DNA of 64,000 bases from positions 558,001-622,000 of the forward strand of contig OW051496.1 of the NCBI GenBank assembly GCA_932521035.1. The letters are read 5' to 3'. Position numbers and translations under genes: made by a program. This DNA comes from Oscheius dolichura. Taxonomy: Eukaryota; Nematoda; Chromadorea; Rhabditida; Rhabditidae. Below are positions 11,529 through 25,000 of the stretch, piece after piece. The notes under the pieces are model-generated. The model worked only from the letters and a program-made list of their open reading frames with translations, did not search any database and was not told the origin of the DNA. Positions within the stretch are counted from its first letter, which is position 1. Every line of letters starts with the position of its first letter.

Positions 11529-14500
11529 TCAAACGAGGGTTCCACTCTTCCCTGCATAGCAGGACTTCTTCATCCGGGATTTGGTATCTTGGCAGAGAAA
11601 GGAGAAGTAGTTCGAAAGGATGATCCTGACTCTGGGGCTGGACAGCGTGTACAGGAGGGGATTGAGTGCCGAACAGAGGTAGTTTAACCAGACGGCGATG
11701 TTGTACACCCGCATTGGGATGCAGTCTCTATATATTACCGGTGTTTTTCACAATCCATAAGGTAAAATTACCTGCAGTACAATTTAACCGGCCACATAGC
11801 CAAGAAGGGCAGCCAGCAGAGGAGAAAACAGAACAGGATCAAGGCGACGGCTTTGGCTGCTCGAACCTGAAATAATGGCCCAGTTAGACCTTTAAATTTT
11901 CAAATAACAACGTTAGTTTTCAGTAAACAACGGGCGGCGCGTTGGATGAAATGCGCTCACCATATTTCCACTTTTATATCCATTTTTCTCCATTTTTTTA
12001 CTAATTTTTCGAATTTTTAAATTGGTCGGACATAATCAGCAGAAGATTTTGAATATTTTCTGAATACTGTACCTGCTGGGAGACGCCTTCTCTCTGGAGA
12101 AGATCTGCCAAGTTGCAGGGGATGGCTATAACGGAGAAGCGCTTCGAGCCCCGCCGACTGCAGACAGAAGTCCTCGGCTGTGACATTCGGGGAACTGATG
12201 CCCTTCCCTAAAATAGTTTGTCGTCTTGAGAGGAATGTTAGGATTACTGTACCTCTCTCTGACGGTTATAAATACTAGCCTCTCCCTTCTGATTAATCAT
12301 CATCTGCCTCATTCGTAGGCTTTCCCGCCTCGTGGGATTGGAAGCCGTGCTCTTGACACGAAGGTGATTTGTACTGTCGACCTGGAAAAGTAGGAATTAT
12401 TAAATTTTCAGGATTAGGATATAAGAATTGGCAATTGGATGGCTCCGCTGGATACTGTTAGGCAGAATTACCCACATCAAATTGATCAATCCTTGGCAAT
12501 TGCTCGGAGAAGCTTCTCTCCCTGCCGCTGCTCCGTTCTTCACTCAACGGCGTCAATTCCTGCTTCTGGAACCGGGGAGAAGGAGACCGTGGAGAACGAA
12601 TGGAGCCGTAGGGTGATACTGTAATTGGAAAAATAAGAAAAGGGTGGGTTTCGTTAGGAATGAGTCAATATTATTTACGGTAAACCCTTTAATAGACTTC
12701 CATCCTTCCATAAGCGCGCTCTGTTCAAATGCTCTAACTAACTGACTTTGAAAGCCAATTACTCTGTTATTTATAGGGGTTTTTCTATTTTTCTTTCTGT
12801 AATGCAACATCTAGGGGTCAAAGATGATACCAACACAAGAAAAAATCACTATTTTAACAAGAGAAACTCAAAGAAACCTTGTGGTTTGATAGGAGTGTAC
12901 AAAAAGGGAACGATAATTTGAAGAATCAAACCACTGCACTTCTTAAAAAATAAAACGCTTCGCGCGGTGCGCGATCATAAAAAAACGGCAGCAATACTGT
13001 TTGCTGAGCTTTTCTGAGAGAAATATTCATGCAGCGAAAGCGACTTTTTCCCGTTATTATAGTTTCGGTCGGACATTAAAAGTCGAAAAAGTTCATCAAG
13101 AATCAGTTCCAGGGTTTCCTTTATCACCCCATTTACTCCTAACCAACCTGACGTTGTGCTGGTCTCTGACAATTTCTTCGTCTGTTCCGGTGTTCTTGTA
13201 AACGGCGTGCTGTCTTTCGACCCCCTCGCCGAGGTATTATTCAAAACCGGCGTGGTTGCCGGGTTGCTTGAATGCGCTTTCAAGAAGGAAAAGTGTCCAT
13301 GTACTACAATAGATATTCTTCCGAACATTGCTACCTAAAATAGTCCCAAGTCTATATTTCTAGCTTGAAACATACCAGAGCAATGGCCGGGAGGTAGAGA
13401 AGCGGGATCGCCGCCACTAGAGCCACTGTAGAGCTCCTATACTCCGCTGCGCAGCTTTCCATCCGGAATATTGACATGGACTGTTCCCTGTCCGTTACCA
13501 AGAAGTAGTACAGTATCCAAGTGACCAAGGGGATCAACCAGATACAGATAATAAGCTTCCTAGCCAGGCGGCGACTTCTTTTCAGGACCCGTAGCGGTTT
13601 TTCCTGAAAATGGGGGTGGTTGTCTGAACTGTGGCTCCCTGAGGAACTCGGAAGGCGGCTAGCAGACAAAATTGGGAATTCAATTAATTGGAAACCTCCC
13701 ACGCTGTTGGGAGAGAAGATTTTTGGATTTTGGAGTGTTTTGAGAGAGAGCTACTAATAATAATAATTTCAGACCTTTACTTTTTCAATAAACCATGGGA
13801 AAACTTACCAAATTCCAGACCCGATCGAAAGCGATGGCACAAATTGAATAGAGGCTAATGGTAGAGAGGACAAAGTCGGCAATCTGCCAGATATCACAGA
13901 GCCATGGAAGGGAAATGAGAGTTCTGAAAGGGAAAGAATGTTTAGAGAGCCACAGTTAGACAGCAAATGATAAAATTGCAGTATTTTCTTTCTGCTTCGG
14001 GATCTCTTTATTAGAAGCCTCTTATATTTGCTTCAATGCACGAAATGATTCCGATTTCTGTTCCAATAATAGCTTTTTTCGATCGTTTTCTTCGCCAACA
14101 AAAAGTATAAACATACCTGTAGTCCAGAAATTGAACTGCTACAATAATTAGAATAAGAACTCCTAGCAGCATATCGGCAAAGGATAAACTCAATATGTAC
14201 AGGTTGGAGATGCTCTTCTGCATTGGTCTGGAATAGTTTTTTTAATTTTTTTGAAATATTGAGGCGAGAATAAATTACCCCGGTTGATTTGAAAAAAGAT
14301 ATTTTCCAATCTTCCAACGGTAATTTATGTATGGAAAGGGTGCTAGTAAATGTTTTTTTATTTTAAAAAAACTTTTAGATTTCAAATAATTTAGGAGCAA
14401 ATGGGTAAAACGAGTCCTTCTTTTGCTCTAGAATCTGGATTTTTCCAATTTTTCACGATTGCTTTATATGCAAACCTAATACATTGAACTGATATGTTTT

Positions 14501-14874
14501 TGACACAACTTTTGGTGAACAAGTAATTTTCCAATATTTCAAAGAGGATTCATATAAAGGACGTTGTTTTGGGACTGTTTACCCGGTAGAATATTGTAGA
14601 ATAAACAAATTTTCAATATTTCAGGGGCGGAATAAATGGAAACCAGCTAGGTATGAGATATTCCAAGGGGTCAATGAAATTGTAACAACTCTTAGTCTTA
14701 CCTGTGCCTCAATAAAAGAAGAATAGTACAGGTATTGGCTAAAATAGTGAATAGGGAGAAGATGGCAGCTGCTGCTATTAGAAAATACGAGGAAACCGGC
14801 TCGGAAATGATTGTATCCTCATCTGACCAAGATATATTACTCGTGGCCGAGAGGATCGTGGAAATGTAGCGCAT
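11529..14874 (-). CDS. class A GPCR, biogenic-amine-receptor type
   Basis: Nine exons splice in frame (14874-14702, 14227-14117, 13923-13809, 13603-13376, 13334-13148, 12618-12476, 12381-12253, 12207-12073, 11866-11772) followed by a last exon 11727-11529, about 504 aa. The start ATG lies 1 nt after TTTTTTCAG, a typical SL trans-splice site. Features: an Asn-glycosylation site (NIS), TM2 LSFADMLLG with the conserved Asp, TM3 with the amine-binding Asp (about residue 111, in WQIADFV), TM6 CFLLCWLPF and TM7 NPLLY. A long Ser/Arg-rich third intracellular loop lies between TM5 and TM6. The usual DRY at the end of TM3 is DRV. The ligand cannot be named; dopamine, octopamine, serotonin, tyramine and acetylcholine receptors are all possible relatives. 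One junction uses a GTGGGT donor. Confidence 0.85.
11920..12068 (+). repeat. GTTTAC/GCGCG interspersed repeat, copy A (intronic)
   Basis: Lies in the GPCR intron between 11867 and 12072. It shows the family order: TAAACAACGGGCGGCGCG, then GTTGGATGAAATG, a T-rich spacer, then CATAATCAGCAGAAGATTTT and GAATATTTT. Related copies are at 18.7, 47.7, 50.1, 61.9 and 62.2 kb. Confidence 0.65.
12850..13015 (+). mobile_element. single-arm copy of the TIR element seen intact at 46.4 kb
   Basis: Shares AACTCAAAGAAACC, TGTGGTTTGATAGGAGTG, AATTTGAAGAATCAAACCAC and the GC-rich CGCGCGGTGCGCGATCATAA segment with 46361-46713. Only one arm is present. It lies in the GPCR intron between exons 13148 and 12618. 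Confidence 0.65.
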
Positions 14875-15039
14875 TCTGAAAAAAAATTGGACTCATTATA
14901 CGAACAAATTGGAAGAAGCAAAAGCATCAAAACGGTAATGAAGAAACCTTTAAAATGGGATAGAAAGCAGAAAAAAATGTAAAGGTGTGCGAACTGTGGC
15001 AGTTGTGGTTGTCTCTATTGCCGCTATTCCCCGCGCCTG

Positions 15040-15136
15040 CACCCGTAAAGCCTCGGCGGCTCAAAGGTTCCCTTGATCTAAATTGACCATTTCTTCTTAT
15101 TCTCACTTCTGCCGAGTGTTTACGGGTGAAGGGGCA
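15040..15136. repeat. short inverted-repeat element, CACCCGTAAAG family (copy 1)
   Basis: GCACCCGTAAAGCCTCGGC near 15044 and its inverse GCCGAGTGTTTACGGGTGAA near 15112 flank about 50 bp. The same arms recur at 40.3-40.46 kb, so this is a small foldback family. Confidence 0.6.
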
Positions 15137-17400
15137 TGAAAATCTGCCAGAAAAGGGTAAAAAATGGCGGAGACTTGGCTCGGAGTGGAGAACCCCGTCC
15201 ACGGCTCCCAGCCCCGCGGGAATGCTTAGAAATGACCGAATTTCCCATGATCAACGAGCTTTCCTGATTCACCCCCGTCCTTTTTTTCTCCATAGCATCA
15301 CATGAAACAGAGGAAAACAGCTGAAAAACGGAGGAATATGAACTCCCGCCGGGTCAATGCGTGCACGCCAAGGGCTAGGTACAATTTCCTTCCCGTCTTC
15401 CCCTTTGCAAACACATAATCACATTTACTCAAATTACAAGGAACTGGAAAGGCGAAGGGGAAGAATGGGGATCCTGGAAGGAAAAAAAGAAGATAAGGAA
15501 AAACCCAAATTCTGCGCAGAAGACTGAGGTAATGTAAAGAGAAAAGTAGAAATTGTAGAGGCGGAACATTCTTTTCCGGGAAGTCGGGGGCTGAGGTCAT
15601 ACCCGTGAGAGAGTTATTGCCTTCATAATAAGAACATTCGGCGAAAGTGGCAAAACGGAGGAAAAACGGCCTAATTGTGGAGGATTTGAAGACTAGAAAT
15701 AGCTGGAGGAGAGCCACAGTTACTCAGCGGAATAGCCAAAAAACAAGGAAATTTGTCTTTTTGTGGAAAAAGGAGTGGAAACTGGGAAATTTTTGAATTC
15801 TGGGGGGGGGGGGGGGTTCAACGACCTGAATTGTAGAAATAGAGCCACAGCTACTCAGCCAAACGGCCATATGCTCGGAAGTTCCTCGTTTTTATGGTAA
15901 GTTCGACAAAAACTACGAAAATGATTAATTTTGGACTCAGTCGAAAATCGATAGCAAATTAGGAACAATAAGCTGCCTTTAAAATGGGAATAGGAAGCAG
16001 TAAAATAAGAAGAAAAGTCAGTTTTCCGGACTGGTAAGCTTACGGCTACAATTAGAGAGCCACAGTTACTCAGCGAAACGGATAAAATCCAAATTTTTGT
16101 CTGAAAGACAACACAAGCTATTCAGTGATCTCAAAGCGTGTCCTGATAAATTTCTACTTCTTTATTGAAATGCCAGATGTTCTTTCCCACCCACTCCCCC
16201 GTGTTTCCCTCTCTCCCCCGCTCCAGGTCCTCTGGGACTACGTGTCAGATTCTTAGAGATTCAATATAATTGAATAGAGGAACGAAGTGCGAGTATCAGG
16301 TTGCCCCCTAGCTCCATTCAATTATCCCTTACATCAACAGACGCGAGAAGAGAAGGGAAGGGAAGAGACGAGACATAAAATACTACTATTAGCAAATTCC
16401 GACAGGCCTCAAATTATTATGGGAAGAAGAATTTTTCTTTTCTATGGTTACTGTAACAAGATTTTTCACATTGGAAGTAAAAATGTGCCAAGCAATGCCC
16501 TTTTGGCAGGAATTTACAGCGCTGCGGCTTCTTTCGCTGTCTAACTGTGGCGCTCTCATTGTAGGTTATCTGGTTGTCTAACTAGGGCTTACCTTGCCGC
16601 AAGATATACTGTAGTCCTAGACGGAAAGAAGAGCCTAATAAGGAAAAATTATCATAAAAAGTTCAAAGGATTACTCTAAAAATAGTGGTCTTCATCTTAT
16701 TTGGTTACTGTAACAAGGAAGATTCAAATTTCCCCAGTGAACCGGAATCATGCTAATCCCCCAGAACTTGGCCCACGACCCAGTCCAGTCCAAAATGGCA
16801 GACACGCTACGTGGCAATTTACACACGGGTCATTTGTTAGAGGAGAGGGAGGAAGAAGACGAAAATGTTCCCTCATCTTTGGAATATCACGTGAGAGGAG
16901 GAAAAGAACACTTTTTGAACTTTTTAGCGCTAAAAAATGGCTAGGAACGCCACAGATAGACAGCCAGATAGCCCACAGTGGGTGCGCCACAGTTAGACAG
17001 CGAGATAAACCACAGCGCTGCAAATTCCAGCCAAAAATAGCAGAAATCCCGCCTGAAATATGACCGTCCCAGGTCATTTTGCATCTCCCCCCTCTAGGAT
17101 CATAATCTTGGTCCCAAAAATGATGTAATTTCCTATTTTTGAAGCTGGAGAGGTGAGAAAATAGGCTATCTGAAAATATATGCTCGCACGAAATAGAAGA
17201 AATGGAAGCGAAGAACTTTTATATTCTTTCTGAAGAGCAAATAAATAAGTCTCAATTTTCAAAAAAAAATAGGTGACCACTAGAAGAACCAGTCAAATAC
17301 CAATGATGAACAGGGGAGAGGAGGAAAACAAGAGCTTGACTAGGCGGGGAGGAAAGTTTCAAGGATTCTTTATAATCTGATGGAAAGTTTAGTGATATTC
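15137..17400. other. gene-poor region with motif copies and a poly-G run
   Basis: No convincing exon. A G15 run lies at about 15803-15817. Copies of the 16-bp motif are at 16536-16551 and 16986-17001 (exact), with central variants GCCACAG(T/C)TACTCAGC near 15713, 15844 and 16059 and a variant near 16947. Confidence 0.45.
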
Positions 17401-17439
17401 GGTCTGTGATATTCGGTCAATAGAGGACAAAAAAACTGA

Positions 17440-18450
17440 ATTTTGTCTGCACTTTGTTACAACAATTGTTCAAAGTTTCAACAATTCTTTAAATTCCAAG
17501 TCCTGTTGTATTTTCTAGCTGCATTAGCCAAAATGGAAGAACGGGAACAAATACAGCCGCCGTATAAAAGGAAGAATAAGAAGAAACTAAGAGTTAGACA
17601 ACGTTTCAGAATTTTCTTAAAATTGTTTGAAGAACACTTGGCTTGATAGACTTTTCTGCTGGAAAGAAAACAAAGCCATTTGCCCCGAGGACGGGCGGGT
17701 ACAGCCGGGAACTGTTTACTGTCTTATCTTATGCTTTGCTAGCTGGGCTACTTGTCAATTTATTTCAATCTCTCGTAATGACCCAACCAGGAAGTTTTAC
17801 TTATAAGAACCTAGTAAACCCTAGAAAGTTAGAGTAACGAGCATAAACATTTGTAAACTGGTTTTCCAATGTAACTAATGTTTCTAGCGCTTCTTATAAC
17901 CAGACTGAAAGTTTGAGAAATGCGTTCTTTGTGCACTACGCTGGGTTATCCGATTTATTCGTCTATTTTTATTTACTTTTTCCTTTACCACTAGAAATCA
18001 AACCAATTGAAAAAATTTACTTATAAGAATATAGCAAATCTAAAAAAAATTAATGATGTTTACCGCCTTATTACCGCTTTCTTGCAATATTTAGTGGCTT
18101 TTCATGGGAGCAAGCTATTGATACAACACCAAAAATTTAGCTTATAAAAAGTTAGCTAAACTCAAAAAGTTCAAGTTATGGATACAAAAAGTAGTAAATT
18201 AGTCCTGCTTTGTTAGAAAAATGTTTCGGAATTTCCTTAAAAGTTATCAGGATGTCTGGAAAGTTACTACGCTGGACGTTTATATTTTGGAAGAAAAAAA
18301 GGAGCCGTTTGTCCCCTCTGATGGGTCGTCTTATTAGCTTCCACCTTTACGCCGGATTATTCGTCAATGTTCGCCTATTTCTTGCCTGAATTACATCCAA
18401 CCGGGGAGTTTTGCATATAACCCCCCAATAAAACCCGAAAATTCTTATAA
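17440..18450. repeat. degenerate tandem array, units about 250-600 bp
   Basis: Repeated phrases include AACCAGGAAGTTTTACTTATAAG (about 17785), ATTTACTTATAAGAATATAG (about 18018), TAGCTTATAAAAAGTTAGC (about 18138) and AACCGGGGAGTTTTGCATATAA (about 18400), plus paired CCATTTGCCCCGAGGACGGG / CCGTTTGTCCCCTCTGATGG segments. The units are too diverged for precise boundaries. Confidence 0.45.
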
Positions 18451-18682
18451 AGAAGGAACAGAAAAAAAGAAAAGGAAGCTCTCCTGTCTGTCGCTGATCA
18501 GGCATCAACTGGGGGACATGGTCTACAAAATAGACGAAAAAACTTGTTTTTTCTCTTTAGTTGACAGTGTCCGTCAGTCATTTAAAGGGCATTACTGATC
18601 GTCACATAATATCGAAAGGGTAATGGGTCTGAAGTTTCAATTTTTAGGGGAAATTAGAGTGAAAACTTCAATATTTTGGACT

Positions 18683-18862
18683 TAAAATATTCAGAATTTT
18701 CTGCTGAACACGAATAACTAATTTAAAAATTACAAAACATATGAAAAAAATGGAGAATAATGTATCTGAAGGGGAAAATGTGGTATTCGACTTGATTTCA
18801 ACGCGCGCCGCTAAACAACGGACGCCTGCTGTTTACGCGCATTGGCGCGCACTTACAGTAGG
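18683..18862 (-). repeat. GTTTAC/GCGCG interspersed repeat, copy B
   Basis: Reverse orientation. It contains TCAGAATTTTCTGCTGAACA, then CGCGCGCCGCTAAACAACGG and GCTGTTTACGCGCATTGGCG, ending at TTACAGTA. The layout matches the other copies. Confidence 0.65.
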
Positions 18863-21800
18863 CTATAAAACGGGAAAGTGGAGAAATAAATGGGATTCAA
18901 AGTACGAAAAAAGGGAAAACGGCCCCTCCCGGTTCCCAGGAGGTCACATTCCCACTTTTGGTGCTCCTTTCCTTTTTGAAAATAAACAGATCATTCCCGC
19001 CTGGCGGCAGCTATATAGTACAAGCAAATAACGAGAAGAAGAAGACGGGGACGGCTGGGGAGAACATGTGAGAAATGGGGATAGGATAGCCCGCGCAGCT
19101 GCGACGGAGAGAGACTAACCTGCAGACAGCTGGAAATCTTTGCGACTAGGGTCAGATGGGGGTGGATCTATTCGGTCGGCGGTGGGAAAGGAACCGCCTA
19201 AAATATTGGAGAAACAACAGGGAAGATGGGCGCTATAATTGGTTGTTGATCACTAGAAATGACGAAGGGGACACTGTCTAACTGTGGCGCTTTTTTCGGA
19301 ATGTTTTGGGGATTCTTGATAAAAGGGAAGAAATAAGGTAATGCGTTACAATTTCAGCTTGTAATGCTCTGATATGCTTCTAGAAAGCGAGCCAGCTTGT
19401 TTATTTATTCACTATTACACTGTAATCCCCGGTTTAAAATTTTAGAAACTGGAAAACTGTCTAATTATGCGAATTTCTAATGTTGAACTGAACCTTGAAA
19501 AGAGGAACATAGATGATTTTATGATCCGTGGTCTCCATTGCATTTCTTACTCATACAACGTTGCCATTAATGATTCTTTTTCGTAATTTATCTACAGACC
19601 TTTAAAATTCCGTTATTCGTGCGAATTTATGTTTCGCGAGGTCTTTATAATCTAGAAAACGTTGCCTACCCCGATTATAAGTAAGTGTTGTCGCCAGCCT
19701 AATTTTTTCCCTTCTGGGAATGTAAAGATTGTTTTCCCCACCATAACCCTGAGCAGACCTTTAAAAATACATTACAAGCTGCCTAATGACGGTTATTAGT
19801 ACTTCTTCGCTGTCTAACTGTGGCTTCAATGCTTCGCGGATCCTTGAAAAGTATAAAACGAGGAACGTTTTCAATAATCATCAATCAAAGTTTTGGATAG
19901 AAACTGTCTAACTGTGGCTTATAGGAACTGTAGTACTGTTTTGAAGGTTAGCAAGGTAGAAATATTCACCAAATTGTTCAATTGTGGCTGCAATGTTTCG
20001 TGGATCCCATAAAAATAACGAAAAATGCTCCAATTTCAATGTGGCATCACAAAGCGGTTCCAATTTCCTACCAGATCTCCAGAAATCAGTTATTCTAATA
20101 TCTGCATGACTACTTTATTAAAAATCGGTACAAGCTGTCTAACTGTGGCTCTGTAGGGCTTATTTCGTCCAGAAAATTATAAGTTTTCAAGCAAAGCAAC
20201 TCCTGGAGCAATCCCCAAGAATATCCCAAAATTTATAGATCATCTGGAACGTAAAAAGTTGTAAAAGTCCTCCCAAAAGAGCGAGGAGGAAGCAAAAACG
20301 CGGGCATCTGCTCTCCACAACAGAGCAAAAGACCAACTGTCCCGGTGCCTTATGCATTTCTGACAAGAGGGAGGGGATGATCCTGCAAATATTCCCAGTA
20401 GAGATAGAGGGAGAGGACAACAGATGGGGGTGTTCCAGGAACTGCTCCCCCGTCCCTTTCCCGGGGGCCACCAGGAGTAACTTGATCCCGTTGTTCCCTC
20501 CAATTTCGGGATGCTCCCTCCCCCGGTTTAAAGTTCTGATTACGTCAAAAACTACAATGAAATTCGAAACTGATGATCAGAAACGCGATGGTTTGAACTG
20601 CCTCGCCCTATTCAAATATTTCTCTGTTGTTCCCAGGGTATTGTTATTGTCCTCCTCCTTCCCTCTTTCCCGTAAAAAAGGAGCAGCGAGATATTTGGAT
20701 CTTACTGGTGTCAAAAATCATCGAAAAAAAGGAAATATAATCCCAGCTGTACGGGAGGAGGGACTTTATGGAGAGAAAACAACACAAAAAATAGTATATT
20801 AGCGCCAAAAGTCAACTAAAAGTGGAAAAAGCGCCACAGTTAGACAGCTCATAGCTAATTTTTGTTATTTTGAGAAGCACACAATGGGATAAAATCGTCG
20901 CAGAATTGAAGGAGAGACTTTACATGGAGAAAGTCAAATTATTCTGGATCATTAGAGAGGAATTTTATAAAGAGAGCGCAACATAAAAAAATTAGCAAAA
21001 AGATGCAGACAATTTCTTTCCAGACGGCTTTATGAATTGTATAAAATGTTTATCAATGATGGATGGAACCTTTTTTTGAGCAAAAAATGAACAAACAGCT
21101 AGAGGGGCTTCCTAGTTTAGGCAGGTAAAGAGAAAACGAATCGTATCTCTAAACTTCTTGGCATTTTATCCCTAGTTACAATCGAAAAATCATTTCAAAA
21201 TCAGGAAAGTGATTTTGTAATGAACAAAGGAATGGCGAAAAACATGGTCAGAAAGAGACGGACAGCCACAGTTAGACAGTTTTTAGAAAACGCAAAGTAA
21301 AGACACAAAGGCAAAAGTACTATAGGAGCTGAAAATTGCTTATCAAGGATGAATAGAACATTTTTCACTGGGAAATAAACTAAATTATTTCCTCATTCAA
21401 ATATTTTCCAATAAGCAAGTACAGTACAACTAAATGGACAAACGCGCATAAGAAGCAAGACTGAAACTTGGCTGTTTTTTCCTTGACCACCGTCTATACG
21501 AAAATTACGGATTTTGAACCTTGAAAATTATAGAATTAGGCAGAAAATTGGCTAATAAAGAAGCGGGGAAGATGTTTTTTCCCCCAGATCCGGGGCTAAT
21601 AGCTGCCGGAGAGGATTTCCCCATTTTTGAACGTTTGTCACCTGTCGCCGGGGATTAGGCGGCTAGCGGCAACAACGACGACAAACAATTGCCGCCGGGA
21701 TTTGTTTTTCATTGTTTCACCTGTAATTCACAAAACAAAGGAACCGCCGAAACTTGTAACTAGTAAATAAAATGATGCAAACGGCCATTTTTAGCCTTTT
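18863..21800. other. gene-poor region, no convincing gene
   Basis: Contains motif copies (see cluster 1) within decayed tandem units. ORFs near 20.2-20.8 kb overlap on both strands and lack splice or protein-family support, so no gene is called. Confidence 0.4.
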
Positions 21801-21822
21801 TGGCTCTTTTTGAGCGGTAATG

Positions 21823-22025
21823 ACGCAATGGTGGAGTCGCGCGCGCCAGTAGAGCATTTCTGATTTTTTTAAAAACAATTTTCTGGGCATTTCTGAGCTG
21901 TGTTTGGTCATTTTTGAACATTAGAAAAAAAGCAAAAATAATTTGATCGCTGCAGGGATCGAACCCGCGTGCTTTGCGCTACTAGGGCGCGCCGCTCCAC
22001 CACTGCGCCACTTGATGCTGCGGCG
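21823..22025 (-). repeat. tRNA-derived (SINE-like) sequence with an inverted partner
   Basis: On the minus strand (about 22025-21940) there is a box-A-like TGGCGCAGTGGTGGAGC, a GCGC-paired middle and a perfect 5-bp T-arm, GCGGG TTCGATC CCTGC. The acceptor strands do not pair, so it is not an intact tRNA. About 85 bp away, on the plus strand (21823-21860), a second box-A-like copy, GACGCAATGGTGGAGTCGCG, lies head-to-head. Confidence 0.5.
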
Positions 22026-25000
22026 GCGCCAGGATATTTGGGTAAAAGTGTCTGTGAAATAACTAGGGAAAGTATAACCCTGTTATGGAAAGTATGACAT
22101 GTGACTCCTCTCTTCTCCTATTTACGGAGGGGCAGGGCAGGAGGAGAGATACACTAAAAGGGCCCGTGCTCGGGGAGGATCTGATTACCCGAGACGGAAA
22201 AGGCCACAGCCGTTTTTATTTCTTTCTCACCGTTCTTTTCTTCCTTTTTACGTCAAACTTGAGGGGAGAAATGTCATCTTTTAGAGGAATCGGAGACGAT
22301 GACATTTAGGGGGGATAAGAGGCGAGGGAGGACTGAGTCAAACGGGGGAGGAGAGGGGATCTGAGATCAGATGGGATGGATGGGGAAATGAGGAAAACGT
22401 GGCCCGACGAACAACCATTGAATACTTCTCGGTCCATTTTGACTATTAGAAGCCGAGACAAAACTTCAAAAAAGAAGAATATTTAGAGTAGGCCAAAATG
22501 GAAAATAAAATGGAGTGTCGCTCAAGCGGCGTCAGTTTTTTTGGTGAAGGCCATTCTCCGGTTTATTTTCATAGCCATCCTGAAATAAGAAAAGGTTATC
22601 TTTTAGAAGAGAACGCGAGAGAGGAGTGTGTCAAACAGAAAAGAGGATATCTGAGATCAGCCAAATGGGGAAAAGTATCACCAAGTGCATCATGGTATTT
22701 GTTGGCTATTAGACAGCCAGCCGAAACCAAAGGAGGAGGATGTCATAGCTAGGAATAAAAACGGTGAATACAGTTACAGCTCCGAGATCAAATGTCATTC
22801 GTTGGTCTTATTTTCATAGCCGCCTTGACATTTTTTTTCCTAATTTTCCAGTTGTCTTTTAAAATAGCAGAGCGGTCAGAGTTCTAATGAAGTGGAGTTT
22901 TTCCAAATATAATTTTTTCTTCAATTGAAGTACAATAACCCTAAATCTCGACAGTTTATGATTTCTTCCAGCCCCTTTTTGACCTCTACTACCTCTATAA
23001 TTAATGTTTTCTGTAAACATTAATACTCCCCGGAAAGTGACCCGGCGTCAAGGTCCCCCCGAATGAAATAAGGAACCAGAACATGATGTCACCAAAGGGG
23101 AAAGGGGAAGTTTCAAGTCAACTTTAAAGAAGACGACGGGTGGACGCGTCCCCCTCCCGTGACAAATGTGCTTGTAAATTGTTTGTCTCACTTTCAGGGA
23201 TGGCGCTTGGGTGGTAAATCAAATCAGGCCGTCTTCGCGCTTGTTTGTTGATCCGGGGAGGGGGACCAAAAGTCTGTTTTTGACCCCGGGGCGAAACAGA
23301 AAGTTAGGTAGAGGCCAGGGGGCAGGTCTTTTGATCTCTGGACGACATCTTCCCCCCGGTCGGACGACCTCCTCCCGACTCTAATCAGCCTCGTTACACA
23401 CGGTGCTTGTTAGAAGAAAATAAATGCCATCTGGTCTTTTTCACAGCTTCAAGGAGGGGGCTGTGCCGCCGAAAAAAAGTGGGGGGAAATGTGTTTTTTG
23501 GGGAGAAGAACGGAGAAGAAAAGACGCGTACAGCTTGTTATTGGTTGTAGGTTGGAAAATAATAAACGAGTCGATTTGTTTCGATGGAGGCATTTAGGGA
23601 AAAGTGATAGGGGAGGTAGATCGTAATAGAGGTTTAGGTCGTTTCTAACAAAATTTTAGCAAATTCAAGTTTGTTTCAAGGAGAGAATATAAGGAAAGGA
23701 CAGAAGGAATCAATTGATCAGGACATATTTTTCAAACCAGAATTTTCGCTGGAACAGTGCTCTTTCAACTGGTAAAAGAGGAAGAATACCCCCAAATTGC
23801 TGGTAATATTATTTTTTTATGTTCTTTCCCCTATTTAATTTGTGGTGACAGTTGAACTGCTACTAGAGTAGGCATAATTGATCCCTTCTTATTAAAGCGC
23901 TATGGTGTGTCTGTCTGTCTGTCTGTTTGTTTGTTTGTTTGTCTGTCCGATGGGAAAGTGTCCGACGGTAAAGGGATTATTAAATTTCTTAATCCCGGGG
24001 GCCGCCGCAGGCGGTCGTCGGCAGAAGAGCGGAAAGGTCGCCACAAGTTGAACCGGATAATTCTAACAAGACGACAGCCGAAGGCCCGCTGGTACTAAAA
24101 TAAAAAAAATCAGCGAGAAACGGTGAAGAAAACGGCTTTACCCCCACTTATCGTTTTTTTTTGGATGGTAATGGAATTTGTTTCAACGAAAGGATATAAG
24201 AAAAAAAACAGGGAGGACTTTATTCACGTCATGCCTATATGCTTGTTGAATATTGAATATAAAAAAAAGTTTCTTACACAATATTTTAGCTTCAATTTGC
24301 TTTGTTTACAACTTTTGTTGCTACCAGCCGTATATCTACTTGGACTACCTCGTTCTATTTTATTTATTTCGCTTATGAAGTGTAAAGAAACCGGTATAAA
24401 GAGATTTGATAAGTCGCTACAATACACAGCTCAGTTTTTCAATAAAAATTGAAGAATCCCTTGCTTCTCCCGCTTCAGATCCTCCCCATTTATAGCTCGA
24501 AAGCGGGCTGATTTTTCTAGAAACGCAAAGGGATTTGGAAGTCTTACAATATTTTGCAGGAATGGTCAAAAGGCCGGGGAAAGAGCGAGAGAAACACCGT
24601 CTAATCCCTCGAGAGGGATAATCTTCGCTTCCCTCGTCAAGAGGATCAAGTCCTTATTTTTGAACTTTTCTTCCGTTTCGGGCGGAAATTAAAAGTCAGG
24701 AATAGGGAAAAAAATTAATCGGACATGGGTTGATTGGAGGTCCAAAATTTCGTTATTCTTCCTCCTAGACCCATTATTTTGAGCCAACTTTTTTTCCAGC
24801 CGGGGAGGATTATTAGTACATGCCGAGAAGAGCAGACTAAACCGCATAAACAACGACTTATCCTCGTTTTTCTCCTAGTCTTGTCCCAGTTTTTCCTTGT
24901 GTTCCATGATCAGCTTATAGAGGACGGATAACAGCGATTTTTGATAAAATATAGACAAACGGCAATGCAAAATGATTAATAAGAACCTTTCTTGGAGCAT

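Noticed and set aside
15803..15817. G15 run as a G-quadruplex or assembly artefact
   Set aside because: A homopolymer of this length is plausible in genomic DNA and its exact length cannot be trusted; no further structure supports a function.
20187..20802. ORFs of 94 aa (minus) and 141 aa (plus) overlapping each other
   Set aside because: Opposite-strand overlap, low-complexity translations and no acceptor or donor pattern forming a gene.
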